A stretch of DNA of 64,000 bases from Ischnura elegans. Taxonomy: Eukaryota; Arthropoda; Insecta; Odonata; Coenagrionidae. The first letter of the stretch is position 1. Each line of letters begins with the position of its first letter. The notes under the pieces were generated by a model. That model was given only the letters and a program-made list of their open reading frames with translations. It was not told the origin of the DNA and did not search any database. The translations under genes were made by a program, and so were the position numbers. Below are positions 45,775 to 57,769 of the stretch, piece after piece. The stretch is from NCBI RefSeq assembly GCF_921293095.1, contig NC_060258.1:2046001-2110000 (forward strand). The letters are read 5' to 3'.

Positions 45775-46368
45775 ATAGTTCTGTTTGATTTGTCTATAGT
45801 GTTTATAAATTTGAATAAGGATATCATGAATCAATGTAAATCACCATTATACTCCAAAACTGATAATATGGTAGTGCATCTGGGAAGACTTCCTGAATGG
45901 ATCAGTGAACAAAAAACGGTGAAAGTGTTGATAAAATCTCAGGAATGTGTAATTACCTCTCTACCATCTTCTGTAACATGGAAGGAGTATCGATTTATGA
46001 ACAGCTTTTGTGGGAAAAACTTGTTGCCGTCACAAAACCAAGATTTGGTCAATGGCCAGAGGTTAACTCACTCTACTGGTGGGAACGTGACAGTGAATTT
46101 CATGGCCAAGTTACCTGATGACATAAATTATTGTTGTAAAGTAATAGGGGCTTGCATTAACCCTTTCTTTGGATTTGATTTGTGTCATCATGCAATCGAC
46201 TTACTGAACAATGAGGCCTTCCAGTGTCTTAGAAAAGTACAGGAGAACATTGATTTTGTGCTTAGCATGGCCATCACTGAAGCTCAGTGTTCTGATGTAG
46301 AGTGCAAAGAATGTATATTGCTGATGGATGCACCGTGGCTAGCAGCATCAAATCCTGGAGGCAGCCTG
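45775..46368 (+). CDS. Long open exon of unknown family (plus-strand gene)
   Basis: An uninterrupted frame of up to 204 codons (from 45757) ends in GGCAGCCTG before a consensus GTAAGT donor at 46369, in phase 0 like every other exon of this gene. The nearest phase-0 acceptor is AAAAAGCAG at 45774 (weak tract); AATAAG at 45822 is an alternative. Segments include HLGRLPEWISEQKTVKVLIK, FMAKLPDDINYCCKVIGACI and the Cys-rich CSDVECKEC. I recognise no domain. No equivalent was found in the minus-strand gene, whose matching intron is filled with transposons. It could be a genuine extra exon or an unrelated captured fragment. Confidence 0.5.
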
Positions 46369-47277
46369 GTAAGTTTTTGAGAGCACCAGGGAAAAGGTGG
46401 GAGTGAAGTTAAGTGGAATACATGTGGTCAAGTTATTAAAGAGTGAGGAGACATAATTTTGTTCTGGTAATGGTCCACTGAGTAATAGGAAAGCAGAATG
46501 TGGTAAAGACTTTTGTGGTCGGGGATGCATGGGTTGCAGATAGAAAGTTAAGGGGAAGTGTGTGCATTGTGGCCATGCTGATTGCTGTTTTCAAAACCTT
46601 CTTTAACTGCTTCATATTTTACCGCAAGAGACTCCATTTTCCTAACAGATTTTAGTGCTGAGAGATCATCTGAGAAGGGAGGGATCAGTTTGATGGCAGT
46701 CAATAGTGCATAGTATTGGGGAAATATTAAGATTCTTTATTGGTAGCCTATTAAGTATTCAGGGAGTGTGTTGTTCTCCAATATGTATCCTGTTACCTGG
46801 TCGATGGGAAAAGCTGGTTTGCTTAAAAAGTGTTAAATCTCTTTCTCTCTCCCAATGTTGAAATTTCCTTTGCTGCTTGGTAATTCATGGAAGAGGCTCA
46901 GGTATTCAGCCAAAATGACCCTTCTCTGCTTCACGTCTCTCTTTTCCAGCAGTTATATGGGTAGAATTCTTAAATAAACCAAAGAATAAAATGTTAGCTG
47001 AAGAGTACACCTTAATAACCATACCTCTGTACGTGTACTATTGTCACCCTGAAATGTCCTCACCAACGCCTCGTGACAGTGTTTTCTAGGTCTTTGTCCT
47101 TAAATGCAGTTGAAGTGGAGTGGCTTAGCAATGCATGCTTGGTCCTTCAATCTAACATAATCTTTTCTAGTAATAGAGGTAAGATTTCAAAAATCCTGTT
47201 TCATTATATCTAGGTGTGCCCCTAATTTGTTGACTTTGAAGAAGGTGAGTTGTTTATCTCCATTACTTTCTCTGCAG

Positions 47278-47445
47278 AGTATCAAAGAAGAGGAGACAGG
47301 TGATGACAATTTACGGTCTTCTACTGACTCACAGGACTGCTTCCAAAGTGCAAATGAAGGCACTTCACAGCTCCCATGTGCATTCCAAACTACTGAAATA
47401 TACATTCCTGTGTCAGACTGCCAAGAAACGAGACCAGATGCTTTG
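47278..47445 (+). CDS. Linker exon A of the plus-strand paralogue
   Basis: Acceptor TTTCTCTGCAG at 47277, 56 codons in phase 0, donor GTAAGT at 47446. It starts SIKEEETGDDNLRSSTDS and keeps the family motif FQTTEIYIPVSDC, ending TRPDAL. It aligns with the minus-strand exon A (AQTTEIYIPVPDC) and the first bases of both following introns (GTAAGTTTTATTCT). Acidic spacer with an IKEEE patch, no known domain. Confidence 0.86.
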
Positions 47446-48574
47446 GTAAGTTTTATTCTCACCTACAATTACACCTGAGTTGGACGACCTTGTGTTGTGT
47501 AAATTTCTCATCTGTATAATGAAAATGGGTGTGCCTGACATGAATAGATGCTATTCTCAATTCTATTCTACAACTCTCAGTTGTACGGAACAGCAAGTTT
47601 ATGCGAGTCAAATAGCCTAATCACTATTATCTATTTACACTTGTGGCGATGTTTGTTGTGGAACAGTGTTAATCTTATGGCAGAAATTTGCATGGCAAAT
47701 GAACTGAGATAGCTTGAGTTTGCTTGCAAGCTAATAAATATTCTTATGTATAACACTGATTGGTTTCAAGATACTTCCCTGTTTGTTCAATCTTCCCGCT
47801 TCACCTTGATTTTGAAACGTGCCTAAACTCTCATGTTACCTCTTTATATAACGAATGAGGACCGAATAAGTCTTAGATAACCATGTGATATATAATTTTG
47901 GTTCACTGTGTCCCCTTATATGTTATATCTTTGCAGTGTACATAGAAGGCTAAGTTCTTAAACGTTAATAATCGAACAGGTGTAGGTGAAGTGAGAAGAG
48001 ACAAGTGTTACTTTTGTAATTTTTACAGTGATTCTGGCAATCAAGACAAATCTTATGAATATTCTGGGAGCTTATATCCTGCAATTTAAAAAAATTAGGT
48101 CTTATGGGTTTAGAAATGTTAAGAATATGGGATAATAAGTAACGTGTCAAATAACCCAATGCCGCTGTGGAGTGGAGTGGAGCTAGAAGAGCTGGTATTT
48201 TTTTTCGTACCGCAGAGCCCCATTCCCTCACTGAGGACGTTTCCTTAGAGATGGACGGGTAAATGTGATGTGGTGTAGTGCGGCAGATAAGGTTTCACTC
48301 CTGGATTGGTGGGAGATAAAAAAGTATGGGTTATAAATGGTAAGAAAGAAGGAAAACTATGAGCTCTTCTAAGGTGCAGAGAATCCATATGAGGGTTAAG
48401 GAAGATTGTTAGGTTCTTGCCCTCTATAAATACTACAGGGTGCATTTCAAAGGTAATTCAATTCATAGCTTTTCTATGCTCTCTCTAGCAACCTTAAACA
48501 CTCTATTGCCAGTTGTGAGTAGAAATTTTACAATCTACACTTACTGCAGTGTTACCTAAAATGCAGGTCTCAGA

Positions 48575-48650
48575 GTTGGCGGCAGAATAAAGTACTTGCC
48601 TGACTAACTGAAGGTCGTGGGTTCGTGTGATCGTTGTTAAGTTGTTAATA
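48575..48650 (+). mobile_element. tRNA-derived SINE head
   Basis: GTTGGCGGCAGAATAAAGTA then CTTGCCTGACTAACTGAAGG and TCGTGGGTTCGTGTGAT resemble a tRNA with A box, anticodon arm and a B box (GGGTTCGTGTG for GGTTCGAATCC). The B box is decayed, so it is a SINE relic and not a tRNA gene. Confidence 0.55.
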
Positions 48651-49515
48651 TCCGGGATATTTGTGATTATGATCATCTTTCCTTAACATTTGATAGATTT
48701 CCCTCCTTTAAAGGCACTGTTTTTGGGGTGGTGAAGATAAATATATGGGTTATTCACCCTTAATTCATTCATTATTGTAAGAAAGCTCAAAGTTACACAT
48801 AGCATGGAATGAAGTTTTGTGTTTCAAGAGGCAGGCGTAAAACTGTGATTGAAGATGGATATCATTATATTAAGTATCTACTGTCACTTGTAAGAAGTAG
48901 CATTTAAGCACTTAAGAATTTGGTGGATTTTGCCCGCCGGAATATAAACCTCATTTTGCAGATCTAAGTACATATTGGATCAACTCGTCAGATATATCAT
49001 AGAAAACTTAAGCATTTGGTGGAATATGCCATCAGAAATTTTAACTTCATTTTACAGATCTATTGGCAGCTTGGATCAAACAGTTTTTAATATTCAGTAT
49101 GTGTTTTTAATGCCTAAATACCGAAAAATGCACTGGTTAGAGCCTGAATTGAATATTTTGCTTTGTTATGGAATTCCAATAAAAAACTCTTCTTAAAATA
49201 ATTGGAAACAATTCTTAAGCTCCTTCTTAAGGTCATGCTCTAAATAAAAAAAGTGTATCAAAATTTCAAAAGTATTAACTCATTCTCTAATCCATTGAAT
49301 TTTTATGGTCTCATGATTTTGATCAAAAAAAGAAATGACATTGGGCAGAATTATTTATATGAAATTACAAATAATGGAAAGGATCGTAAAATTATTGTGG
49401 AGGTTGAACTAAATGTTCCTAACTTTGAAGTGGGAGTGAAAAGAATCTCATGATTACATGCATTTGGTCAGCTTGAGTGGTGTTGAGGTGAAAGAGAAAG
49501 TTTTATAGTTATCAT

Positions 49516-49794
49516 TCAACACATTCAGTGCGGAGCACATCAATTGACGTGCTCTACTGGTAGGGTCGGGAGCCCTTTCTCCGCCTCCATATGTAACTAA
49601 TATCCACTTCCGAGTCTTCCGATGGTGTGTATGGCCTTCAACAAGCTTCCTTCTTTCGAACCGTGTGCGCCGTTTGTAAAAGCAGTATTTGAACGGAAAT
49701 TATGTTGCAGAAACCTCCTGCTTTTGTTCTCTCTTATTATATCGGCCAATTATGATGACTTTAATGAAAATCAGGCCTACATTGAATGTGTTAA
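49516..49794. mobile_element. piggyBac-related MITE, about 271 bp
   Basis: Ends CACATTCAGTGCGGAGCAC (left, 49520) and, on the minus strand, CACATTCAATGTAGGCC (right, 49790) share CACATTCARTG with the large piggyBac derivative at 19559-21838. Flanks are TCAA and TTAA, a TTAA duplication with one change. Non-coding. Confidence 0.7.
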
Positions 49795-49853
49795 ATAGGG
49801 TCTTAGTACTATTATTTTGCCTTTATTTAGTGGCACCTAGCATTCTATTCTAG

Positions 49854-49973
49854 TTTCATGTGAAAAAGGAGAACGAGGACCCTCTCAGTGAAGGGAATTA
49901 TCCTGTGATGTACACTCCAAATCCACTGGAAATTTCAAGAGATGTAACAGATCCATTGGCAACTGATGAACTG
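49854..49973 (+). CDS. Linker exon B1 of the plus-strand paralogue
   Basis: Acceptor CTATTCTAG at 49853, 40 codons in phase 0, donor GTGAGT at 49974. Begins FHVKKENEDPLSEGNYPVM and ends TDPLATDEL, matching the minus-strand exon B (FHIKDENEDHLSEENNPM...DPLATDDL). The intron after the donor also aligns. A second plus-strand copy follows at 61366. Acidic, no known domain. Confidence 0.87.
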
Positions 49974-50149
49974 GTGAGTGTACTCTTGCATGGGTCAGTG
50001 AAGTTGCACTATCATACAAATTCACTCCATGGTTGAATATTCCCAATGCCCCTCAGCAGGAAACCAACATTTTCCCTAAGTTGATGAAAGTTGAATCATA
50101 GAGTACAGAGGTATCATTAGTGACTGCATTCTTCAAAACGAACTGTGCA

Positions 50150-50520
50150 TTTTAATGAAAAGAATAGGTTTGTACTGCCGCTCAACTTTGCTCATTGCTG
50201 GGGCGATCCAATGAATGCCACATTCACTCCAAGATACTTTGGACAGAAGTGTTGCAGAGCAGCACGCAGTGGCTATCTTCGCTACAAGAATTTCTTTTCA
50301 GATGGGTCAAGAGCAAAGTCAAAATGTAGGATGAATGAGGGGGGCTTAACATATTAAGAGATGCAAATTGAGGCAATAATTGTCACTGAATATTAATAAT
50401 TATGGTCGAATATCTTTAAAATGAGATTTTTCCAATATTCTGGTTCCACAAAGTTAAGGCTGAATTTGTCACACCTACCCCACCTACCATGAATGTTGAT
50501 GAAACTCATTACCCTGAACA
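50150..50520. repeat. Dispersed repeat, copy 2 (first copy at 3530-4005)
   Basis: Same ordered blocks as 3530-4005 in the same orientation, for example GCAAATTGAGGCAATAATTG and GGTTCCACAAAGTTAAGGC. It lies in the intron after exon B1. Confidence 0.6.
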
Positions 50521-53500
50521 GTAAAAAGTATTTTATTGCTTTAAAAAATGTTGAAGTTGGCACCTCTTTCTGGTTTTCAAACAATTGGAGCATATATATT
50601 TCCCAACCAATTGAAGTTTCAACTTCTTTAATAATATTTCCTGAAAGTAACAACAAATTGATCTCTTACCAGAGTCTTCCAACATGATAGTGTAACTATT
50701 GCAAAAATTATAAATAAGTAAAAACTGACTGTTTCCCCTGGGATAAAAAAGGCCATTTTTATAATTTTACTAAATGGCCATTGTGAAATAACGACTTAGA
50801 TTGATGAAAATGAGTATTATTTTTATTTGCCAAAATTGATGGTAATAAAATGAAGTATTACCCGAAATGCACTAAATCTCTAACTAAATTATCTCATATT
50901 GAATATATTTGTTTTCTGTAAATATGTTTTAATGCATGGGTACTGAAATCATATGCCTGGTACTCCCTCGAGCAGTTCTCAAAATAAAAGAATATGATCT
51001 CCACGCAATCAGAAAGTAATACATGCATCTAAAATTTTTTCCACTCTAAGCACCAAATTCAAATACTCTTGACCGTTCTAAGCTGATTCCAAAGTACCGA
51101 CACTATGTGATTTGTTCTTGATACCAGTTCTACAGGGCGAGAACCAGGTACCAGAACTGACCTATCTCTAATTAATAACTTCCACCACATCATCATCAGC
51201 TGTTTTTCTGTCTTTCATTGGCAGGTGTCCCAAACACCAAAGAGGTCTTCACCTCATTCTGTTCAAGGCCTCTGTTTTGACTCCCCTTTCGCTTCATCCT
51301 AATCTCACCTTGTCCATCATCTTCGGTCCTATTCTTCCTCTTCTCTTTTCTCCTTCCACTGTTCCCTAACTGCTGTATTTAAAATCCCCATCCCTCTGAA
51401 AACATGCCTCATCCAAATCTTATTCCACCACATAGTGCCACATAATTCTATGATTGGTTTGACGAAGCTCTGCTATTAGTTGTTCTTGTATAACCTAGCC
51501 TTTTAACACTAACATAATTCTTCTACTTTACGTCCTTCCACACCTTTCTGTACTATGGCTTTCCAGAAAATAACATGTTTAGACATACCACATCAGTGGG
51601 TGGGCTTAGTGCCACTTTCTTCGCGTACAAGTGCTCCTACACTCCATATGCGACCAGCCGTGGTATCCAGCCAGTTGTGAATTGAGAGTTGTGAAAAGGT
51701 TTTCGTCAGCAAAAATCACTAACCTATGGGGTGATTTCCTTTATCAAAGAAAGCAGAAGGCATTGGTTGCGATTTTTTACCCACCGTTAGTGCATTCATA
51801 GTATACAAATTGTTTGATTTTAGAAATCCCAGCTTAGATTAATGTTAATGATCAATTTTAACCTCACATGAAAAAGGCCAGATTGGCACCCATGTAATGC
51901 CAATCCACGTAACGTCACAGGGACCTAGATGCCATGCGAGTGTCAGAAGTTTTACATCTTCTGAGATTAGCAATGCATGCATGAGGCACAGACCTCAGGG
52001 AAACATCTCTTAATAATCACCTTATAAAATTGCCTATGGTCAGAAAGTATCCTCCTTTGATAGGGTATAGGATAGGGTAGGGTAACTCATTAAATCCCAA
52101 GCATGTTAACAATTTAAAAATTCCAAATATTTTGATGAATTAGCAATAAAACACTCAAATAAGGCAAATTATCCATTAATATATTTTTATTGTTTTTAGT
52201 TTGCCGTTAGTGAAACGTTGCGCATGTGCAACATTGGGATTTCCCATGTCAAATGAGCCGTGTTGCACTTTTTTCAGAACTCTATTATTTTTGCAAATAA
52301 TTCTTTTTTTTATAACCTAAATGTATAATTCACCTAAAATATTTATTAAATTTTGTATTGTTCTTGAAATTTAGAAGAGCAATCAGCATGTTGATGAATA
52401 TTGCACTTTTAGTAATCACTTATCCTCTGGCTGCTAGGAACTCGGCATCTTTGTTGTTAATTTTTTCGTCACGATTGTGGCCAACCTGTCTTTCCTTACT
52501 GCATTTTGCAAATTATTTAATCTATTATGTCCTATATAATGGCAATTTTAGTGACTATGAGGGTAGTTGTTCAAATTAAAACTTGAAGCTTGTAGGTGGT
52601 GGAAGCCTCCATGTTATCAATAAGAGACACTTTGTGACTTCCACTAAGTATTTGTAAAAAATTAAACTATTTGACCCGTTTCGACTATTACACCATTATA
52701 AAGTACAGAAAATATAAAGCAACCGATCTAATAATGTAAATTTTATATCGTGGAAGTAACTTAGTGTCTGCTATTGATAAAGAGTTATTGCTCCTTCACT
52801 TTTTTCTTTTTTCTTTAGGTAACATAACACTATTTCTTAACAAAAATGTGTAACTGATGGTTAATCCAATCACAACTTCAAATTTACAAATGTATCCAGT
52901 GTACCAAAATGTGGTAATACGTTCAGTTACATATCATGACAACTCAAAGAATAATGCATTCTTTTTACCGATCATATGATCAAAAGATCCTTACTTTCAC
53001 TTGGACAGTTCCTTTTGAGTGCGAAGAGGGCACCTGATGACTCTCTTTTCTCTCGTACAGCAAGGGATTCTATAGTCATAATTTTGAAAAATCCCATTAG
53101 AGACAAAAGACTGCAATTTGGAGCCTTACCAGCTCATTATCGTCAGTGGCCAGTGGGCATGAATTTCTCAGAAAATACTGTGATAATGTGATCCCTCCTG
53201 ACTCTGCCTTCTTTTTGCTCACTCGCCAACCCCCACTGTGCACGGAGACTCACTGGTGCCGGGATGTCCCCGCCCAGCCTAGCTTTTTTCCCTCCCACTG
53301 CATTCTCTTTGAATCCTAATCAACAATACCACGTAAATACGACTTTAGGATCTATTTCCTAACCCTCATATACTCACTTGCTTTTAGCATTATTGTCAAC
53401 TGTGGTGAAAAGATCGTTCTTACCTTAGGATGCCAGCATATCTTGGAATTGCAGATGCTCACAGAAATCATTATATTTTCTGGACACTCTATAGCAAAGT

Positions 53501-54826
53501 TTTTATGCTTCTTTTATGTTTAGGTCACAGTAAATTCCCACTATAGCAGAAGTAAACGCTGATTTAATCTTGCTCGATACGTGATGTTAAAAATATCAAA
53601 GTCACAACTCTGTGAAAACCCACCACCTGCCAAACATTCTATTAACGACCCTACAAAACTTATGAAGATGTATATGTAGGACTAAAATATTGTACAATTG
53701 CCTGAAGCTATAGTGTCACCATAAAAATGTAACGTTTTCTTGATAACTTTTTCATTTTTCAGTCCAAAAAGAAAAACTCTAAACGACTACTGCCATGGCT
53801 CACCCTTTCCCTGGATTACCGGGGTGCTTCCAATTTTGCATGAACGCAACACTTCTTTATTCTTTAATAATTTGAAAACCACAAAGTCAAATTCACTCAA
53901 TTAGTTGTAAAGGCCTAAAATACAAATTCATCATTTTATTTGCAGAGAGATATAATCATCAAGAGCGTCAGAATGTACATAATATGTTAACTTAGAAGAT
54001 AATGTAAACTAATGACTTACATATAAATGAAAAGGTCAATGTAAAAACAAAAATTATAAACTTTCTTCCGTAGAAAAATTCATAACATTTTAGGAAGCAT
54101 TGAGCTACCTATGTTAAAAATGTTAGCTACTTATCAACGACAAATACGGAGAAAAAAAATTGCAAAGTCTGCATTGCGTTCATGCAACATTGGGAAGAAA
54201 AGGATTAATATTTTTAAATGCGAAAAGGGTTAAAACCTTTATTCAACCCAAGTGCTACCTGCAGGCAGGGCACTCTGCAATCCTGCTAGCATCCTGTATT
54301 GTAGAAGCATTCATAGCCTTCCACCAAGTTGGCCTCACACAGCTGAGACCAGAATGATGTCGTACGGGCTTTTCTCAGTATTCATACTTAGCCGTTGCGA
54401 TTTCAGGTGCTTGAAAATTTTCACTTTTCATTTAGTCGCGAAAATTAAATATCATCATTAAAAAATCTAAAAGAGTGTAATCCATACTCCAGGAGTAAAT
54501 AATCTTTTGATTTAAGCAATTTCTAAAAATTGAAAACCACCCTTTTGTCAAAAAGCACCCCTAGCGATCTACACACCAAAATGGAATTTATTTACAGGAT
54601 ATCCCTCGTATTTTATTAAATTGCTATTTTCAATGCATATTTTTTATTTCAAAATTTCTGTTAGTATCTGGACAGTCCTTGTATGTATCTCGTATGAGGC
54701 CCACGTTTGCCATTCTTCCCTTCCACAAGCTCCTCAATTAAATTTTCACTTAACTTTACTGGTCATTGTTTATCTAGCATGTTTGGAACATAATATAATC
54801 GCTTACCTCTTTATGCCCCCTTGAAG
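50521..54826 (+). other. Intron of the plus-strand gene, no supported exon
   Basis: AT-rich. The minus strand of 51190-51450 reads as a Lys/Glu/Arg-rich, stop-containing frame that could be a LINE tail, but no motif is clear. The piece 52190-52260 is slightly GC-richer. No splice-bounded frame seen. Confidence 0.4.
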
Positions 54827-55024
54827 GAAGAGTATGTGGAGGAATTGGGTGCAGAGGAGGGGCCGTTTGAAGGGACGGTGGGTAAGGAAGAGTGGTATGA
54901 CGAGTATTATGAAGGGGGTTATGAGGAAATGATGGAAGAGGACACTGCTGAGGAGGGGCAACTAGATGAAGTAATGGATGTGAGAGCCGCTCCTGCAGAT
55001 GGCAGTGCGGTTGCTGTTGCACTG
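54827..55024 (+). CDS. Highly acidic exon D of the plus-strand gene
   Basis: Acceptor TGCCCCCTTGAAG at 54826, 66 codons in phase 0, donor GTGAGT at 55025. Begins EEYVEELGAEEGPFEGTVGK, continues EEWYDEYYEGGYEEMMEEDT and ends SAVAVAL. Nearly half of the first 50 residues are Glu or Asp, with regularly spaced Tyr. The type is seen in acidic activation or chromatin-binding tails, but no family is recognised. No counterpart was found in the minus-strand gene. The higher GC than the flanks and exact splice frame support coding. Confidence 0.75.
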
Positions 55025-55799
55025 GTGAGTTCCACACATAAAGGGTGAAGATATCAGTGATAAAATTAATACAACTGAGTCTGATTTTGATTTAACATCT
55101 TCGCATTTTATGTTTTTCTGCATTTAATACTTATTTTCTGTGGTCTTGGTTCATTCCATTAGAGAACAATGTACAAATTATCCTCATTTAGCATTTCCAC
55201 TTTGCACATTAATTACCGTAAAAATGTTTACCCCGTAAACAACCCGCCATGTTGTTGTTTAAATGAATAAATTAAAATTAACAATGGTAGTGAGGGACGC
55301 AGAAGGAAAAATATGGCAGTCGTGTATGGAGAGAAGGAAGAGATAGACGTGTTATAAAAACAAAACGTTACAAGCTCTAGTCTATTGAAAAAAGGAATCA
55401 TATGTCATGAAAAAGTATTATATTTACCCAAAAAATTCAGTACAATGGAACGGATGAATGTGTCTGACTTTGTGACACAGATCCTATTTTCAAGTTACAT
55501 ATATATTATATACAATTGCATACAATGATGTATGTTTTACCAATTCAGAAAGTACCTCACTCAAAAATTTTAAAACAACATATTTAATTTCTAATACTAT
55601 TTCCCAGTGGGGAAAAGTTAGTTCAAAAGATATGCAAAGAATATTCTCAAGCGAAGCAAGTTTAGTGCAAAGAATGTTCTTCATGAACGTCCAAAGAATC
55701 AACAAATGGCGCACTATCCGAGTTCAAAGAACATTCTCCTGCTGTAGTTCAAAGGATGTTCTTTGGTTATTCATCTTGCACTACCTATGGCCAGATCGT

Positions 55800-56640
55800 T
55801 CAATAAGAAGGTTCGAAGTTGCTTCTTTGGATATGCATCGTGAACTATCTCTTGCCAGAGGGTTCAAAGTTGCTTCATAGGACATGCATTTTGCACAACC
55901 TCTGGATAGATGCTTCATTGGGAAGGTTCAAAGCTGCTTCATAGGATATGAATTGTGCACAACCCCTGGCTAGATGATTCATTGGGAAGGTTCAAAGCTA
56001 CTTCATAGGACATGCATTTTGCACAACCTCTGGCTAGATGATTCATTGGGAAGGTTCAAAGTTGCGTCATAGGACATGCATTTTGCACCACCCCTGGCTA
56101 GATGCTACATTGAGAAGGTTCAAAGTTGCTTCATAAGACATGCATTTCGCACTACCCCTGGCTAGATGCTACATTGAGGAGGTTCAAAATTGCTTCATAG
56201 GATATGCATCATGCTCTACTCCTGGCTAGAAACTACATTGAGAAGGTTCAAAGTTGCGTCATAGGACATGCATTTTGCACTAACCCTGGCTAGATGCTAC
56301 ATTGAGGAGGTTCAAAGTTGCTTCATAGGATATGCATCGTGTACTACCCCTAGCTTGATGCTACATCGAGAAGGTTCAAAGCTACTGCATAGGACATGCA
56401 TTGTGCACAACCCCTGGCTAGATGATTCATTGGGAAGGTTCAAAGTTGCTTCATTGGATATGCATCGTGTACTACCCCTAGCTTGATGCTACATCGAGAA
56501 GGTTCAAAGCTACTTCATAGGACATGCATTTTGCACTACCCCTGGCTAGCTGCTACATTGAGGAGGTTTAAAATTGCTTCATAGGATATGCATTGTGCTC
56601 TACCCCTGGCTAGAAACTACATTGAGAAGGTTCAAAGGTG
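55800..56640. repeat. Minisatellite, unit about 65 bp, about 13 copies
   Basis: The unit GAAGGTTCAAAGTTGCTTCA then TAGGACATGCATTTTGCAC then AACCCCTGGCTAGATG.TTCATTGG repeats head to tail, with substitutions alternating between variants (AGATGATTCATTGG and AGATGCTACATTGA). A degenerate prelude with TTCAAAGAA/GATGTTCT motifs starts near 55635. Frames through it are artefacts of the period. Confidence 0.92.
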
Positions 56641-56745
56641 AAGACTTAACCCGCTTATTTTGTGGCAGGTAAATGGAGAAGCAGTCCACACCAATATGTG
56701 CAGAACAAACTTGTCATGTCAGCCATAATATGGTAGGAAAATGGC
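56635..56745. repeat. Intron segment repeated at 61120-61220
   Basis: AAGGTGAAGACTTAACCC, CAGTCCACACCAATATGTGC, GAACAAACTTG and GTCATGTCAGCCAT align with 61124-61215 in the same orientation. The minus strand of the second copy leads into a tRNA-like B box, so both are parts of one SINE family. Confidence 0.6.
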
Positions 56746-57769
56746 ACATATAGATTTAACTTCATATCGACATATCATGATAGGGGGATGTAGTTTTGCA
56801 AAATAAGTTATATGTATGAATAGTACGTTGCCTTCTAGCATACTGTTAAAAGCCCTATCCCAGCAACTACAGTAACAGGTCTGCAAAAGATATCTATAAA
56901 ATGCACAATTTTATCGATCATAATTTCAACTGTAATAACTGCATTAGTTTTCTTTAACTTATATTTTGTTTTGTAACTTATTTTTATTTACCAGTTAGAG
57001 TTTCAGTCCCTCACCTAAATAAATAAAAAAGATATAAGGGAAAAATCGAATTTCCAGCATTTTTGATTCGATTTTTTTTTTCAAGAAAATGTGTCAAGCG
57101 GAATGTGCATCATTGGTAAATGTGACCTATCTGTCAAAGATTATGTCTTTATATTTTTATTAATATGGCAGGAGAGGAAACTTGTATAAAACGATTTTAG
57201 TATATTCCCATTTACTTTACATTGAAAATATATTTCGGCATAAAGTTAAAACTATGGTTGCCATGAGATAACAGAAATCTAAAGTTACCAATCACGTACT
57301 ATCCTGAAAATTTCGGGCAGGAACGGTCGGGCTTTGTGAACTCCCATGTTAAAACAAGGTAGCCTCCCCTCACCCCCCCCCCCCCCCACTTTTTCCTTAG
57401 ACGTCGTAGTAATGGTAACTTTCATAGATGGCAGAACTAGCAATTAGCGGAAAAACTGGTTATTCAATTATGTCATCCAGTGTCCGCAGTAATAGTAATA
57501 CTCGCATTTCCTGAAACACAAAACTTTTTGTTTCTTTTAAATAAAAACCTATATTAATTAAACTTTAAGTCATTTTTATTGATACAAACAGTAATGCATA
57601 AAAAACAAGGCAACATTAAAATTTGAAAAAGATCACTAAAAAACGATAGATCACCACTTCAAGGCCTAACGTTCGAAACAGTTTTCTTAAAAATGAAAAT
57701 ATACTAAGGCAGTTAAACAGCGTCACATTCAGGGATAAGGAAAGAAATATCGCTAACTCTAACACATTG
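56746..57769 (+). other. Intron sequence with a poly-C tract
   Basis: A run of 14 C lies at about 57376-57389; otherwise AT-rich and featureless. Confidence 0.5.

Noticed and set aside
51190-51450. Lys/Glu/Arg-rich minus-strand reading that could be a LINE tail
   Set aside because: Contains stops, and no diagnostic motif could be aligned with the two RTE-like tails at 23.9 and 25.2 kb.
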